Shown here: one piece after another, positions 1 to 12,139 of the stretch
How positions within the stretch are numbered: the first letter of the stretch is position 1
Layout of the letters: each line of letters begins with the position of its first letter
DNA from: Epichloe hybrida
Taxonomy: Eukaryota; Ascomycota; Sordariomycetes; Hypocreales; Clavicipitaceae
NCBI GenBank assembly: GCA_019022495.1
Contig: JAFEKR010000006.1
Location: forward strand, 1,240,001 to 1,304,000
DNA length: 64,000 nucleotides
Reading direction: 5' to 3'
Position numbers and translations under genes: made by a program
The notes under the pieces: generated by a model
Database searches by the model: none
Told to the model about the DNA's origin: nothing
Seen by the model: the letters and a program-made list of their open reading frames with translations, nothing else

Positions 1-3000
1 ATCTTAGTCCCCTCCTTAAACCTTATGCGTTTACTTACTTACTAATTAGGTTAATCTATAGCTTTTACTTATTTCCCCTCCTAAACCTAAGTAGTAAGCC
101 TCTCTATAGTTAATTACTTATATAAGTTAAGCTAAGGGAAGCGTTTAAGTTAATTAAGTAGTAGTATTTTCTCTACGTAAGGCAGTGCTAGAAGGTTAGC
201 GCTATATTAAGGGAGCTTAAATTCTGCCTTTAGGTTAATCCGCGTTTATTTATTAAAGGTAATCTCTTTTACTCTCTTTACTAGGCTAGTAATTAGGTTC
301 TAGAGTTAGTAGATATTATTAGCTTTATAGCCCACTAGAAAGCATAGATATATCCTATTATTAAGCTTCTTTAGGTGCTTTGCCTTTAGTACTAGCTTAT
401 ATGCATAATATCTAAGATATTATAAGTGTCTAGTATATAGTTTAACACCTAACTAGGCCTTATATAAGGTTATTCTATTAATTACGCTATAGGGAGATTA
501 CTTCTAGGTATAGATAATTACTTATAGGATTTCCCCCTAGAGTTCCTTTAGAAGCTTACTATTATAGAAAATAGCTCTTACTTTATTCTAGATAGTAAGA
601 TACGCGCGCTTTATTAGATTCTAGTTTAGCTAATAAGCTACTATCTATTTAGGCATAATACCTTTCTATTTAAAGAAGTTAAGTAACACTATATTCTTAA
701 ACTCTCCTCTATTATCTATTCTATACTATTAAATTTATCTAGAGGTTTATGCTTTTACTATAGCTATATTTACCTAGATATAGGCTATTACTTATAACTT
801 CTCCCTTAGTAAATATACTCTAGGCTTCTTTATTAGGTTATTAATAATTAGTAAGTAATACTCCTCCCTTACTAGTGTCTAGGGCTTAATTAGTCCTCCT
901 AGGTTAGCTATTTATTATTAACTATAGTTAAGAGCTTTATATATAATTACTTAGGTATTTCGTGCCTTTCCTTTGCCTATAATATAAGCCTTATAGAGTC
1001 TAGCCTATTTATTAGAAATCTAGATGCCTAGGTTCTTAGCTAGTGTAATATAATTAGCATAGTTTAGATATCCTATCCTAAGATAGAAGATTTATAGTGG
1101 GATAGTCTTAGTAGTATATAATATAAGGAAAGCTACTAGATTATTAATAACTTTAGGTGTGTCCTAGTAGTATATAGTCTTAGCGTAAGAGTATTTAAGA
1201 TACCTAAAGTAACTATAGGTTATACCGCAAATTACTAAGCTATTATTATACCTAACTTCTATATTATTATAGGTTTAAAGGTATATAAAGCTAGGCTATT
1301 CTATAAATACCCTAAGAGAGAGTAAGTTAACTAGTAAAGTAGGAATATAAAGAACTTATTAAAGATAGATTAGCTTTATATCTTATACACACTATATTAT
1401 TAGTAGTATACTTCTACTACTAAGTGCATAAGCACTCTCTCTAATACTATTTATTAGAATAGGGTTAGCGAATTCCTTATAATTACTAAATATATACCTA
1501 TTATAGCAGATATAATACTTAGTAGTGCTATTAAAGATCTAGTCTATGCTTTAAGCATTAGCCTCTTAACTATTTATTTATATACTTAACACTATAGGTT
1601 TATAAACATTAGCTATAAAGAACTCCCTAAGGTCTTATAGCTATATAAGGAATGTATTTATATTATTCTCTAGCATATTTACATTAGCATTATATACTAA
1701 TAGCTTATCTATAGTCTTATTAGCCTTTTGCCTATTCTAGGTATTATATTTACTATTATTATAATTACTTAGTGTGGGAATCCAGCTATATATAGAGCAA
1801 ACCTTCTAGTGTAGTCCCTTATAATTATTCGGTTTCTAAAGCTTAGTGTATTTCTATAGTTATGTTAAGCTATTTGTATCCCTTTAATGCTTATTACTAG
1901 CGTGCGTTAGGTACGCTATATTACTTATAATCGTATTACTTATATATCCTAATATTTTCTTCTTAGTTTCTAGGCATTAATACTTATCTTAAGCTAGTTC
2001 TATAAGTGTGTCTAGTGTAATATTAGTTCTATTTCTAATACTAGCTATTTTATACTATTAAAAGACTTATAACTAGAAGATACTAAAGGTATCCCTTAGG
2101 TTACTAAGGAACTATAATTAACAAAGCTTCTCTAGTATTTTCTAGTCTAGTTATATTTGCTTAAGTTTATAAAGTTATTACTTAAATACCTAAGCAAAGT
2201 CCTAGATATTACTATATTTCTATAGGGTATCTATAATAAGGCCTATAATAACCTTACTAAGAATGTTAGCACCTTACTATTAGCTAACCTTCTATAGTGT
2301 AGTATAGGCTTTATAGGCTTTTATAATACCCTTAATCTTTTTACCTATATAAGGTAAGTATTATCTATAAATTCTAGTAAGTAAGTTAAAGTTTCTACGC
2401 TACTAGAAGGCTAGTTACTTAATATACTTATTTTATACTACTAATAAGTATAGTTCTATAAGTGCTATAGGTATTAAAGTCCCTTTAAGAATAGGTATTA
2501 TAAACTCTACTATTATAGTATTCTTTAGAGCTTTATCCTATTTTACCTAGTTCTCTAACCCCTTAAGCTTTATTATAGTAGTGTAGTTTTAACTACTCTT
2601 ATATGCCTTTAATACTATACTTTAGACCTTAAAGTCATTAGGATCTAGGCATAGCGCGTTATTTTCTTCTATTAGTTATGTATTTTAAGATTATATAGCT
2701 ATTATATAAGCTATGTTTCGCTAGGGGCAAACCACTAGCTTATACCTAGTAACTCTTAATATAACTATATAAGGGCTACTTCTATATAATAATAATTACC
2801 ACTATAGTTATAGTTAATAGTAGTTAAATTATTAGGTATAGCCTAGTTCCTAGGCATTATAATTATTATTAGGGAGATATTATATATAGCGTTATAGCGT
2901 TTAATTTTATAGTGTATATATTTTACTTTTAGCCTCTTCTAAACCTAGAGAAATGCTATTATAAATATTATAGAGCTTGCCTTCTAAGATTAGGAAGTTA

Positions 3001-3333
3001 TTAATATTAGCATTATATAAGTCTCTAGGCATTACTTATAGGATAAATTCTAAGCCACTATTAGTACTTAGTAGTAAGGCTACTATAAAGGAGTTAGGAC
3101 TATAGGTCTTATCTCCCTATAAGGTCTTATCCTACTACTAGAGATAGTTAGGATCTATAAGGTTTTTACTTATATATATAGCTTATTTAAGCTTAGGGTT
3201 AATACCTATAGTAAGTGCTTTAATTAGTTTATTATAGTCTTTACTTCTAATAAATATAGAGCTTTTAATACCTAAATCCCTTCCTAAGTCCTCTAAGTCT
3301 TAGTTTAGGGTTATAGCCCTAGAAGAGTTTTTA
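1..3333. mobile_element. RIP-degraded transposable element (probably copia-like)
   Basis: The tract is AT-rich and full of TA steps, while CA and TG dinucleotides are nearly absent (no CA in roughly the first 180 bases). No long ORF survives on either strand. This pattern is what C-to-T mutation at CpA sites by RIP produces in repeated DNA of Pezizomycotina. On the minus strand near 900-1010 a stop-riddled reading retains a GKGKAR-like string that resembles the C-x2-C...GK..R region before copia integrases, so a Ty1/copia element on the minus strand is my best guess, with low confidence. I could not define LTRs or target-site duplications. The composition changes sharply near 3333, which I take as the right edge; the left end lies outside the window. 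Confidence 0.85.
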
Positions 3334-4831
3334 ATGGGTGAGATCCACACAAAGGGCTCATTACCGTTCTTCGAAGTGTCACACTTACCATCATCGTCTT
3401 CTTTCTTTGCCTCTGTTCTTCAACCTCTTGGCTTGCTTTATATTGAGTCTAAGAAATCAACAGAGAGCAGCACGTCAATAATATTTGGGGCTTCGCAAAT
3501 TCCGGTCCTCGAAGTTCGACAAGTTGATGCTGCCAAACGACGAAGGTCTCGTATGCTTCTTTCGGCACCTTCTAAATCAGCTGTGACCAAGTTTCTTGCT
3601 CAGGGGATTCGAGCATACCCGCATTCAATCCAATCTAGACAAAAAATGGGAGACTCTGATTGTCAAATTGATCGCATACGAGCTAGTCTTCTTGATATGG
3701 ATGGCAACAGAATTGATGCAGTATATCACGATCTTGGTAATTTCCCCGAGGTGCCACACGAGTTGGCTGCTGGTAGCTGTCGACCAGCGAACTATCAATC
3801 TGGCCATGTTATAGATTGGGATGTGTCAAATTGGAATCATGAGTTTGCTTCATCCTCAACTTCCAGTCTGGAAGGACTGCCCGCTAAGCCTTCGAATATT
3901 CACTTGTGCCCACCCATGAGGGATGATCGGGGAACCCTAGGAACAGCGACCATTTCTACTGTCATTGGTACACTCTTTGGGTTAGCAGCTGGGGCTGCAA
4001 TTGCGTACACAACGATTGCCAAGAGGGAGGACCAACGCCCATACTGCCGACAGGGCACATCTCTACCATCTCCAGATGATGCAGCGTTACCAGGGGGAAT
4101 CTGGGCTAATGGAATGGAATCTCGCAATAACCCGATCCCGATTCAAAGCAAGCCGTTCAGAAATGTGCCGAGCCAACGTCCTTCACACCGTCGAAAGCGC
4201 TCCCAAAATGAGAGTTCGCAGCCACATATATCATTGGGTACAATGACCCGGACGCGACCAACCTCATTTGATAAACATGCTTTCGCTGCTCAAAATTTTG
4301 AGAGTGTTTCGCAGCAATTGAAGCGACCAGGTATAGTGGCCGCCGACAGATCAAACGGATTCGATAGCCAGGAGGCAGACGAGAGAAAGGGCCGAATGGA
4401 TCCATCAATATCGGGCAACATTTTCCTGTCGAGAGACATTTGGACCTTCTGATACGGTACTGCACCAAAGCCAGGGCTCTGCTGATAACTTGGAACAAGA
4501 GACATATGTATCTGCAAGATCACGCCAGTTCTCTGCGGCACACAGAATTACAACCGGCGTTCATTTTTCTCAACTTTCTGTACCTGATACGACTGCTGCT
4601 GCTATGGTGGCCTCTGGCACTCCTATACGGGCGAGTGACAGCATTGCCTCAAGCCGTTGCTCAGCTAGGCGTATTCCTCTACCTTTAAGTATTCCTAGCA
4701 GTGGCCACGCACCTGCACGGTTTGTTCCATTGCCCAAGAGAACAAGCGGCAGCAATCACGCTAGGTGGGACGATGATGGGGATAGCATAGTTCCAAGTGA
4801 TAGTATAAGCTGCGTAGGGCAAAGGGTATGA
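3334..4831 (+). CDS. Unrecognised protein with one membrane segment, two-exon model
   Basis: I do not recognise this protein. It has a basic stretch (AAKRRRSR) near residue 70, a conserved-looking segment around DMDGNRIDAVYHDLG, and one clear hydrophobic helix, TVIGTLFGLAAGAAIAY, near residues 208-225, followed by a basic Ser/Pro-rich tail. The first frame stays open from the ATG at 3334 to a stop at 4450-4452, but the coding-like sequence after about 4500 is in another frame. A 169-base intron 4331-4499 (donor GTATAG, branch CTGATAAC, acceptor AAG) joins the two frames and gives 442 residues. A one-base frameshift near 4432 would also do it. The ATG sits exactly at the edge of the RIP tract, so the natural 5' end may have been lost or replaced; a downstream Met is possible. 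Confidence 0.5.
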
Positions 4832-5342
4832 CATGCATTATCTCGATTGCCCGCGAGCAATTGTTGCCATCTGATCATTGCTGTCTTTGCCTCAATTCTG
4901 ATTTATTGTCTCGCGTGCGGGGTTTGTCGTCCCCCGTATGCTGGCCATAACCGACCCAGTCGTAAGCAAGTACGATACGGAGAGCTTCATTTGTTTGCGC
5001 GTAGGAGCTTACGGAATCTTTAAAATCAATTTTTGCTTCTATTACTGAATGCCACTTCTTTTTTTTCTTTTATAAGTTTGCACCGCTTCGTGGATCACAC
5101 CCTTTATTAGCGGGGCGAAGTCAAGCAGCCCCCACTATTCCTACCATCCTATCATCTCAATTAGCTAGGTGTGTTCATTGGTGCCGAAGCGTGTGAAATT
5201 TTTGTGTTCAGCTATATGCTCGATTAATCTAGAATCAACATCAAGAAGTAGTCACCGGGTTGATATCCAATACTTGAGACACTATCGACAAATCAACCTG
5301 TATCATCCCGTCAGAGGGTCAAGTCATTGCCCTAAAGCGAAC
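4832..5342. other. Intergenic region
   Basis: About 510 bases without a supported gene. It should hold the 3' end of the upstream gene and the promoter and 5' leader of the cystathionine gamma-synthase gene. A T-rich run at about 5050-5070 is the only visible feature. Confidence 0.5.
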
Positions 5343-7268
5343 ATGTCGTTATTTGCACTTGGCGAGTCTATCCCCGACACCGCCCACGTAAGTTTTATAG
5401 CCTGTCCATTTCATCGGAACCACTAATCTGACTGTAGATAGGCTGTGAGTGTATCGCTGCCTACGTGGCAATCCAACATTGCATATGAAGAAGGACAAAA
5501 GTGGGTTGTTGAGCGTATGACAACAGGATATCCCAGGTACGAGCACCATACCCATTGTCCCTCGTATACACTTGAGACGCCTTGTGACTGAAATTGCTTT
5601 GTCGCAAGATTTTTTATACATAGAAGTATAGAAGCGTTTGCGTATGATATTGTATCCTCTCATGGATATGCTAGTCTGCACGCTCTGCTATTTCCCACTC
5701 GAGGGGCAGCTAACCGGTGTGTCGACTTTGTTACCCAGTTCCAACCCATTTCTTCGCATAAGGTGGACATTCTCGAATTCGTACTAGACGCCTCAAAACC
5801 CGTGGCTCCATTGGTGAAGAAGCTTTCACCCACTGTGTCGGCTGTGTTGTTACCAGAGTGGTCATACGCATTCGCCAAGCAATACTGGCAACACACAGGG
5901 GATGGAATATCCAGTCGCCGAGCCGAGTTTTGTCATAGTTTACTCAAAGATGGCTTACTCGTTCGTGAATCTGACACGAAAACCCCAAACGGCATTTCAA
6001 ATCGGGCGGTGCGAGGGCCAAAAAGGTACCAGCGAGCTGGTTTCGATGACTCTAGCATGGACGGAACGATGCCCAATGTGCAAAGTCTAGCGAGCACTGA
6101 AGAATCACTAGAGAGCTCTCGCTTTTTGGAGGAAAGATTCGGACGGAACTTGGATTTGGTCCTCCTTGAGCGTGCTAAGTCGGCCATTCGGAGGCGAATT
6201 GCCGGGTTTTTAGTTCATGACTTGGATCTGCAGACTGATGTTTTGACAACGGTAAACTCAAACTCGCGAGGCATGCAGGGTCTTCATGAAAGTGATGTTT
6301 ATCTGTTCCCGGCGGGGATGAACGCTATTTTCAACGCCCACCGTGCTCTTCTTGCGGCTAGAGGCCAGCTAAAAAGTGTTTGCTTTGGATTTCCTTACGT
6401 GGACACACTCAAAATTCTGCAAAAATTTGGTCCAGGCTGTGAATTCCTTGGTCACGCTTCATCTGATGACCTCGACCAGCTTGAAAATCGTTTACGATCG
6501 GGGGGTCGATATCTCGCATTGTTCTGCGAATTTCCAGGCAATCCGCTTTTGATAAGTCCAGATCTTAAACGTATTCGCCGACTCGCCGACGAATTTGATT
6601 TCGCAGTTGTCGTGGATGAGACAATTGGAACTTTCGCGAATATCAATGTCCTCCCGGCCGCGGATATTGTCGTCAGCAGTTTGACAAAGATATTTTCTGG
6701 CGACTCAAACGTCATGGGTGGAAGCGCAATCTTAAACCCAAAGAGTAAGTATTACACCATCCTCAAAGGAGGGATGAATGAGGTATACGAGGACACGTAC
6801 TGGGCCGAAGATGTGGTCTTCATGGAAAGGAATAGTCGAGACTTCTTGCACAGGGTAGATCGCATCAACGCGAATGCGGAAGCTATTTGTGCGACACTCG
6901 TTCAACATGCGAGTGTCAAGCAAATTTTCTATCCCAAGTACAACTCTTCCAGAGAACACTATGATGAATTCAAATTAACAGATAGAGGTTATGGAGGGCT
7001 TCTTTCCATTGTATTCGAGAACAAGACCCAAGCACAAACGTTCTACGACTCGATGGAAATAGCGAAAGGCCCCAGCCTGGGGACCAACTTCACTTTGTGC
7101 AGCCCATATGTTCTATTAGCTCATTATCAGGAACTTGCATGGGCTGCGCAAGTCGGTGTTCATGAGGATCTAGTTCGAGTGAGCGTCGGTTTGGAGGACA
7201 CCGATTTGCTCAAACGAACTTTCATGAAGGCCCTCAAAGCCACAGAAGCGTTTGCCAATTCGGTCTAA
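5343..7268 (+). CDS. Cystathionine gamma-synthase
   Basis: This PLP enzyme joins an O-acylhomoserine to cysteine to give cystathionine, a step of transsulfuration toward methionine (Neurospora met-7, yeast STR2). Exons are 5343-5387, 5442-5536 and 5609-7268, 599 residues in all; the introns (54 and 72 bases) have GTAAGT/GTACGA donors, and the first has a CTAAT branch site. The N-terminal exons read SLPTWQSN and ERMTTGYPR, as in fungal family members. The Cys/Met-metabolism PLP fold follows, with FPAGMNAIF, the CEFPGNPLL segment, VVVDETIGTFAN and the PLP lysine in SSLTKIFSG at about residue 407. The C terminus has the LCSPYVLLAH region and RVSVGLED. Length fits fungal cystathionine gamma-synthases, which are longer than bacterial ones. 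A cystathionine beta-lyase is less likely given the N-terminal extension. Confidence 0.88.
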
Positions 7269-7657
7269 GCACTGTATTTGACTAAATTTGACAACTAAAC
7301 TCAGCAGACTATCACTACTAGGGTCTCTACATCAATAAAACGGATCATTAGGCTGATGGCTGTCTGACCGACATCACCGTGCATATCTTGCTGCATCAAG
7401 GCGCAAACTCATTCTCAAAAGAAGTATCCCGGCCATTTCAACAGCAAGAGTCCACACATATGACCATAAGCCCGCGTGGTTCAATCCCAATACAGTAAGA
7501 ATTTTGTATATGAAAGGTGAGTTATTATTAGAATGAGTGTAAAGTTAGTCAATGTTCACCTGGCCAGGTATAGCCAGCATCTCTTGCGTACGAAGGTACC
7601 AACACAAAACAAGACTCCAAAATTTAATTATTAAGATGGGAAGATTCAGGAACCTGA

Positions 7658-9286
7658 TTACATTACGGAGCAATCATGATGGATATAACCAGGTCCATAG
7701 TCCTCTATGCCCCTTTCTATTTCGTTGGCTCGTTGCTTTTCCTTCACCTCTTTGGCGAAATACTTCTTCATGTACTTCTCGAGAGTACGATCAAGATTAT
7801 CTAATGTTGATTAGAACATGTGATCACGTCACAGAAGTCGTAAACTTGAGAGATCTTACCTTCAGATGCGCTCATCACAACGTCAGCGCGACACAAAGGA
7901 CAGTGCTTTTCATTTCGCCGCTGTATCTTCACAATGCATCTGATACAGAATACGTGCCGGCAATCAAGTCTAACGGGCCGATAGGCTACAGAGAAGCACA
8001 CAGGACACAAATAGTCATTTAGTTGCGGAACAACTGCGACAAGTTCCTGTGACATTTGAGCGCATACATCTTTGGCAACGTCCCTGGATAAAAATCCCTC
8101 AGATTGGACCGTCGCGTGAAAAGTCTGGGAAACGCCCAGACATGTTCTCTTATCGAACTCTATGATGCTCATTAGCTACGAGTGGATCTGGACAGCTCGA
8201 TCGCGAGTGCAAACGTACTTTTTAAAATTTTGGTTATGGCGAGCTTATTCAGTTCTTGGAACTGGAGGGTTTTCAACAAATTCAAATTCAAGTTGACGAA
8301 TCTCGAAAAAGCTACCTGGCTTTCGCCGAGCTTGAAATCCTTGGACAGACTTCTCTTCTCAACTTCACCCTGAAACCACTGAAGTTGCTTCAGCGCTATT
8401 TGACTCGACCTGGTGCCATGGTCTCTTTCATGAGTGCCAAAAAAAATTTCCGCATCGAGATATAGTTCGAATATGCGACGCCACCGAGCAAGGTCGCTCT
8501 TTGAAAATCGGCTAGTTCGACACACCAGCGAAATATCTTTACCAAGCTCAGCTACATCTGCCGTCATCCTTTGCCGTTCCTCCATTTGAAGCGCATCTAG
8601 ATTGTTGACATCGCTTTGTAGCAAGTCGAAGAACTCTCCATCGAAGACCAGAGGCAGTTCCACTTTCTCGTACATATCGTGATCTAAATTTTGATCTTGT
8701 TGGACAAGGGTGTAAAAAGATTTGGGCAAATTCGTGTCGAGTCCGTGATCGGAGTGGATTTCTGCAGCTATTTTTTCAAAGAACGCACGAGAAGTGGGTG
8801 TAAGAGATGCATCGACGGCAACACCATTCTGCATATGGACGTATACGGTAAGTTTTGGGCGGACGAAGTTGGAATCGTTTGCGGCTTCATGCACAAGATC
8901 GAGTCAACGGGAGGGTCCAACACTGTGTTTGGATCAAGTACGGTGATGAGTGAACAGGCATACCTTTCAGTCGGTATTTGATCGCAACGGGCGCTGTCGT
9001 GTTCGGGTCAAGCAGTGCACGAAGAGTGTCTGGATCAAGACCCAAATCGTGCAATTCTTGCTGAACCTTCTTCAGACATTTTTTCAGCTGTCCGTAGGGA
9101 ATCGCCTTATTCACCCAGTGGGATGGAAAGTCTACGTTGTGTCATTATATGTCAGCGCTTCATTACCCTTGAGAAGGCTTCGCAATAATAGGGAGCTTGG
9201 AAATGTGACGATGGAAGGTTAGCCGAGTGAGAACGGGACACACCTTGGCTGGCAAGAGTCTCTTTAAAATCACGCGCGAACTTCAT
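7658..9286 (-). CDS. SPX domain-RING finger E3 ubiquitin ligase (RING-14 type)
   Basis: An N-terminal SPX domain, which binds inositol pyrophosphates or phosphate in this family, is fused to a C-terminal RING-HC finger, so a phosphate-responsive ubiquitin ligase is likely. Exons on the minus strand: 9286-9244, 9131-8964, 8884-8219, 8159-7860 and 7800-7658, giving 439 residues. The start MKFARDFKETL and PSHWVNKAIPYGQLKK are typical SPX sequence. Splicing the 59-base intron 8218-8160 restores the SPX signature ILKKFDKRT, which is strong evidence for the model. The RING reads CPVCFSV...CRHVFCIRC...CPLC, followed by a basic tail with KYFAKEVKEKQRANE and the end GYIHHDCSVM. Fungal annotations call such proteins RING-14. 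The substrate is unknown. Confidence 0.87.
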
Positions 9287-10150
9287 CGTGACAAGCCCAT
9301 GGCAGAGCTGTGATTTAAAGTCAACCTCGTTGAGGGAGTTTGCATTGCCAAAGCTGAAGTGTGGCCATATGCAAATCACCTGCTTGGAGGTAGAGTCTTC
9401 CGAATGAAATCCGCTGCAACATGCCAAATGACGCGAAACAATATCCGAGCCCAGACAATATCCATTTGCTATTAGTTTGTAGTAGGTCGCGACCCCAACG
9501 CCACCGGCTACCCACTCCATTCGATGAGTAATGAATACCGCAGTTCCACCGACTACGCCAAAAAGTCTTGAAACCCAGGTAGATAAAGGAGACAAAGCAA
9601 AAGAGATGGGTGCTTGAATGCGCGAACCAGCAAAAAGCGTAGCAGTAGGTTGCTTATCTGCCCCTTGCTCCCATGCCGTGTTCGAATCACACGAGGTAGT
9701 TTTGGTCGCACACTTCGCCTAGGTAGGTCGGTGCGCGCATCTAATAGCGATTTCCTAGGGATTATTACGGAGTTGTTGCTAATAAATCAGTTTGACGGTT
9801 TTTTTGCCCCAATGATCCTCGCCCAACATTATCTATCGCCCAACACTACACTACACGTGCAATAATTGCGTCGGATAATACTGTGCAAAAACCCTAACAA
9901 AGCTCAAACGCAGTATTACTAGTACACACTCAATTTCTCCGCATATTAGCCTTGAGTCTGTTTTATTTTCCTCTGCTTTAACGGCGAATATATCATTGCT
10001 CTTTGAAGTCTTGCTTTCGACTGATAATCACGACCCTGTGTGCGAGAACTGCGAGTCTTCTCACACTCACTACCGACGAGGGGGGCAAAAGTTCTGCAAA
10101 GCTAGAAGTCACTGAATCATTTGAATTTGCTGCCCTGAAAGGTATGAGCC
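9287..10150. other. Divergent intergenic region
   Basis: About 860 bases between the divergent SPX-RING and Jjj1-like genes, presumably holding both promoters. At about 9640-9705 there are tRNA-like A-box and B-box strings, but no cloverleaf can be folded. No gene seen. Confidence 0.5.
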
Positions 10151-11920
10151 ATGGGTGCGCAGCAGTCCTCACCAGGAGCTGGAGATGGCACAGCAGCAAT
10201 GAATAAAATATGCTACTATGAGCTGATCGGCGTGGAACGGAGTGCCACGGACGCTGAGTGCGTGCTCACACAACGTCATCTCTATACTTTGAAACTTATT
10301 CTAACCGTTTGACAGGATTAAGAAAGCATATCGCAGGAAGGCTCTTGAGCTGCACCCAGATCGCAATCTCAATGATGTGCACGAGGCTACAAGAAAGTTT
10401 GCGGAGATCCAAGCAGCATACGAGATCCTGTCCGATCCCCAGGAACGGTCGTGGTACGACTCTCACCGTGATACTATTCTAGCCGGGAATGACGATCATA
10501 GCAGCAGCACTGACCCTACCTCGCTTCACAACGTTCGTCTCACTTCGACGGAGGATATCTTAGACTTGATACGCAAATTCAATTCTACAATAGCTTTTGA
10601 TGACGAATCTACGGGCTTCTTTGGAATCGCGAGGGAAGTCTTTGAGCATTTGGCAATCGAGGAAGAGACCGCTGCCGAGTTCGGCCAGGTAGATTGTCCT
10701 CATTACCTGACTTTTGGGTTTTCAGATGATGAGTACCAGACAGTTGTAAAACCTTTCTACACTTCATGGTCAGGTTTTGCCACCAAGAAGTCGTTTTCTT
10801 GGAAGGACAAATATCGATTGTCTGATGCCCCAGATCGGCGTGTACGTCGTTTGATGGAAAAGGAAAATAAGAAGTGCCGAGAAGATGCTATTCGTCGGTT
10901 CAACGAAGCTGTGCGGTTTCTCACCAATTTCGTCCGCAGAAGAGATCCAAGGTATGTGCCAAATTCTCAAACGGATGCAGAGCGTCAAGAGTCTTTACGT
11001 AGCGCGGCTGCATCGCAGGCTGCTCGATCGCGGGCTGCCAATCAACAAAAGATTGGGTCTTATGAAACCCCTGACTGGACCCAAGTTCGAGATGAGAATG
11101 CATTTGGGGATTATTTCTCGGACATTGAGGAAGAATCAGAAGTCGAGATTCTACAGTGCGCCGTCTGTAACAAATTTTTTAAGAGTGTTCAACAACTCGA
11201 GGTTCACGAACGCAGTAAGAAACACAATAAAGCCGTTCAGCAGTTGCGGCGGAAGATGGAGAGGGAAGGCGTGGATCTTGGACTAAGTCCAAGTATGTGT
11301 CAAGACTCTGTACACACCGAGACCAAAATCCCTCCGCAGGGAGGACAGATCCGCAGCCAAAATGGAATTGGTGAAGATTTTCCTGTTGGTGCTACGACAG
11401 GACAGAGAGATTGCCGACCCATTGATGACTCTGAAGGCGAAAACGACCTTCAAATCGAAGAGGAGCTTGAGAAAGTTCCAGATTCACCAAGTGATACTTG
11501 AGAGGACGAATACGTCCCGCGGTCTGAGGCAAAAGAACGTCCGGGCTTCAATAATAGCAACAGCAGTCGTTCTGTCTCTAATGATGAGATCGATTTATCA
11601 AACTCTGAACGAAACATTGCGCTTCAAGACATGAGTCGACGTCCCCAGAACAAGACAGGAAATCTCAAAGCAAGGCGGCAAAAAAGAGCAGTTGTGAGGG
11701 TAGCAAAAAAAGACACAGGTGTGCATATCATGGAATGTCCTACTGAAATTATTTTGAACACTGACACGTTCAACCATAGTGCAATGTTTGTCACGAGACG
11801 TTCAGCTCGGGATCAAACCTTTTCCATCATGTGCGAGAGGCGAACCACGCAGTTGCGTCAACTAGAAAGCCAAAATATCAAGAGGAAAGAAAGAAAAATG
11901 AACACTCTCTGGGTACTTAA
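10151..11920 (+). CDS. JJJ1: Jjj1-like J-domain zinc finger co-chaperone with in-frame TGA
   Basis: Yeast Jjj1 is a cytosolic J-protein that stimulates Ssa Hsp70 and helps recycle shuttling factors from pre-60S ribosomes. Exon 1 is 10151-10257, then an intron 10258-10315 with a CTAAC branch, then a long exon. The J domain contains [13 protein letters not shown] and LHPDRN (HPD motif). A first C2H2 finger reads [18 protein letters not shown] second finger, [17 protein letters not shown], is recovered by splicing an 86-base intron 11694-11779 and ends at the stop 11918-11920. Between them an in-frame TGA at 11499-11501 interrupts a conserved acidic stretch that continues in the same frame ([10 protein letters not shown]). 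Read through, the protein would be about 541 residues. The TGA may be a real nonsense mutation, a sequence error, or lie within a 45-base in-frame intron 11491-11535 with weak splice sites. Confidence 0.8.
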
Positions 11921-12139
11921 CATTCGAATCATTTCTTCTCTGAGATATATTGGCGTTTTAGTCGTTTTGATCATATGGCAATCGCTCAAATAGATATCTA
12001 GTAAAATTGCTTTTTCTCCGTTTAAACGTTCAGTTAACTCTAGACCTTGAAGTTCTGTTTGGAAGTTTTCTTCGATTGTCTTCAATTGTCTTGGACTTAA
12101 GTGAGAGGGGGAAATACTGCTCGAAACTTCACCGCCTTT

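Noticed and set aside
8150..8230. Overlapping stop/start (TAATG) between two minus-strand ORFs, looking like translational coupling of an SPX protein and a RING protein
   Set aside because: A 59-base intron 8218-8160 (GTACGT...CATAG) joins the ORFs in phase and recreates the conserved ILKKFDKRT motif, so it is one spliced gene.
9640..9705. tRNA-like A-box (tagcagtagg) and B-box (gttcgaatcac) strings
   Set aside because: No acceptor stem pairing and no anticodon arm could be made on either strand; at best a decayed tRNA-derived sequence.
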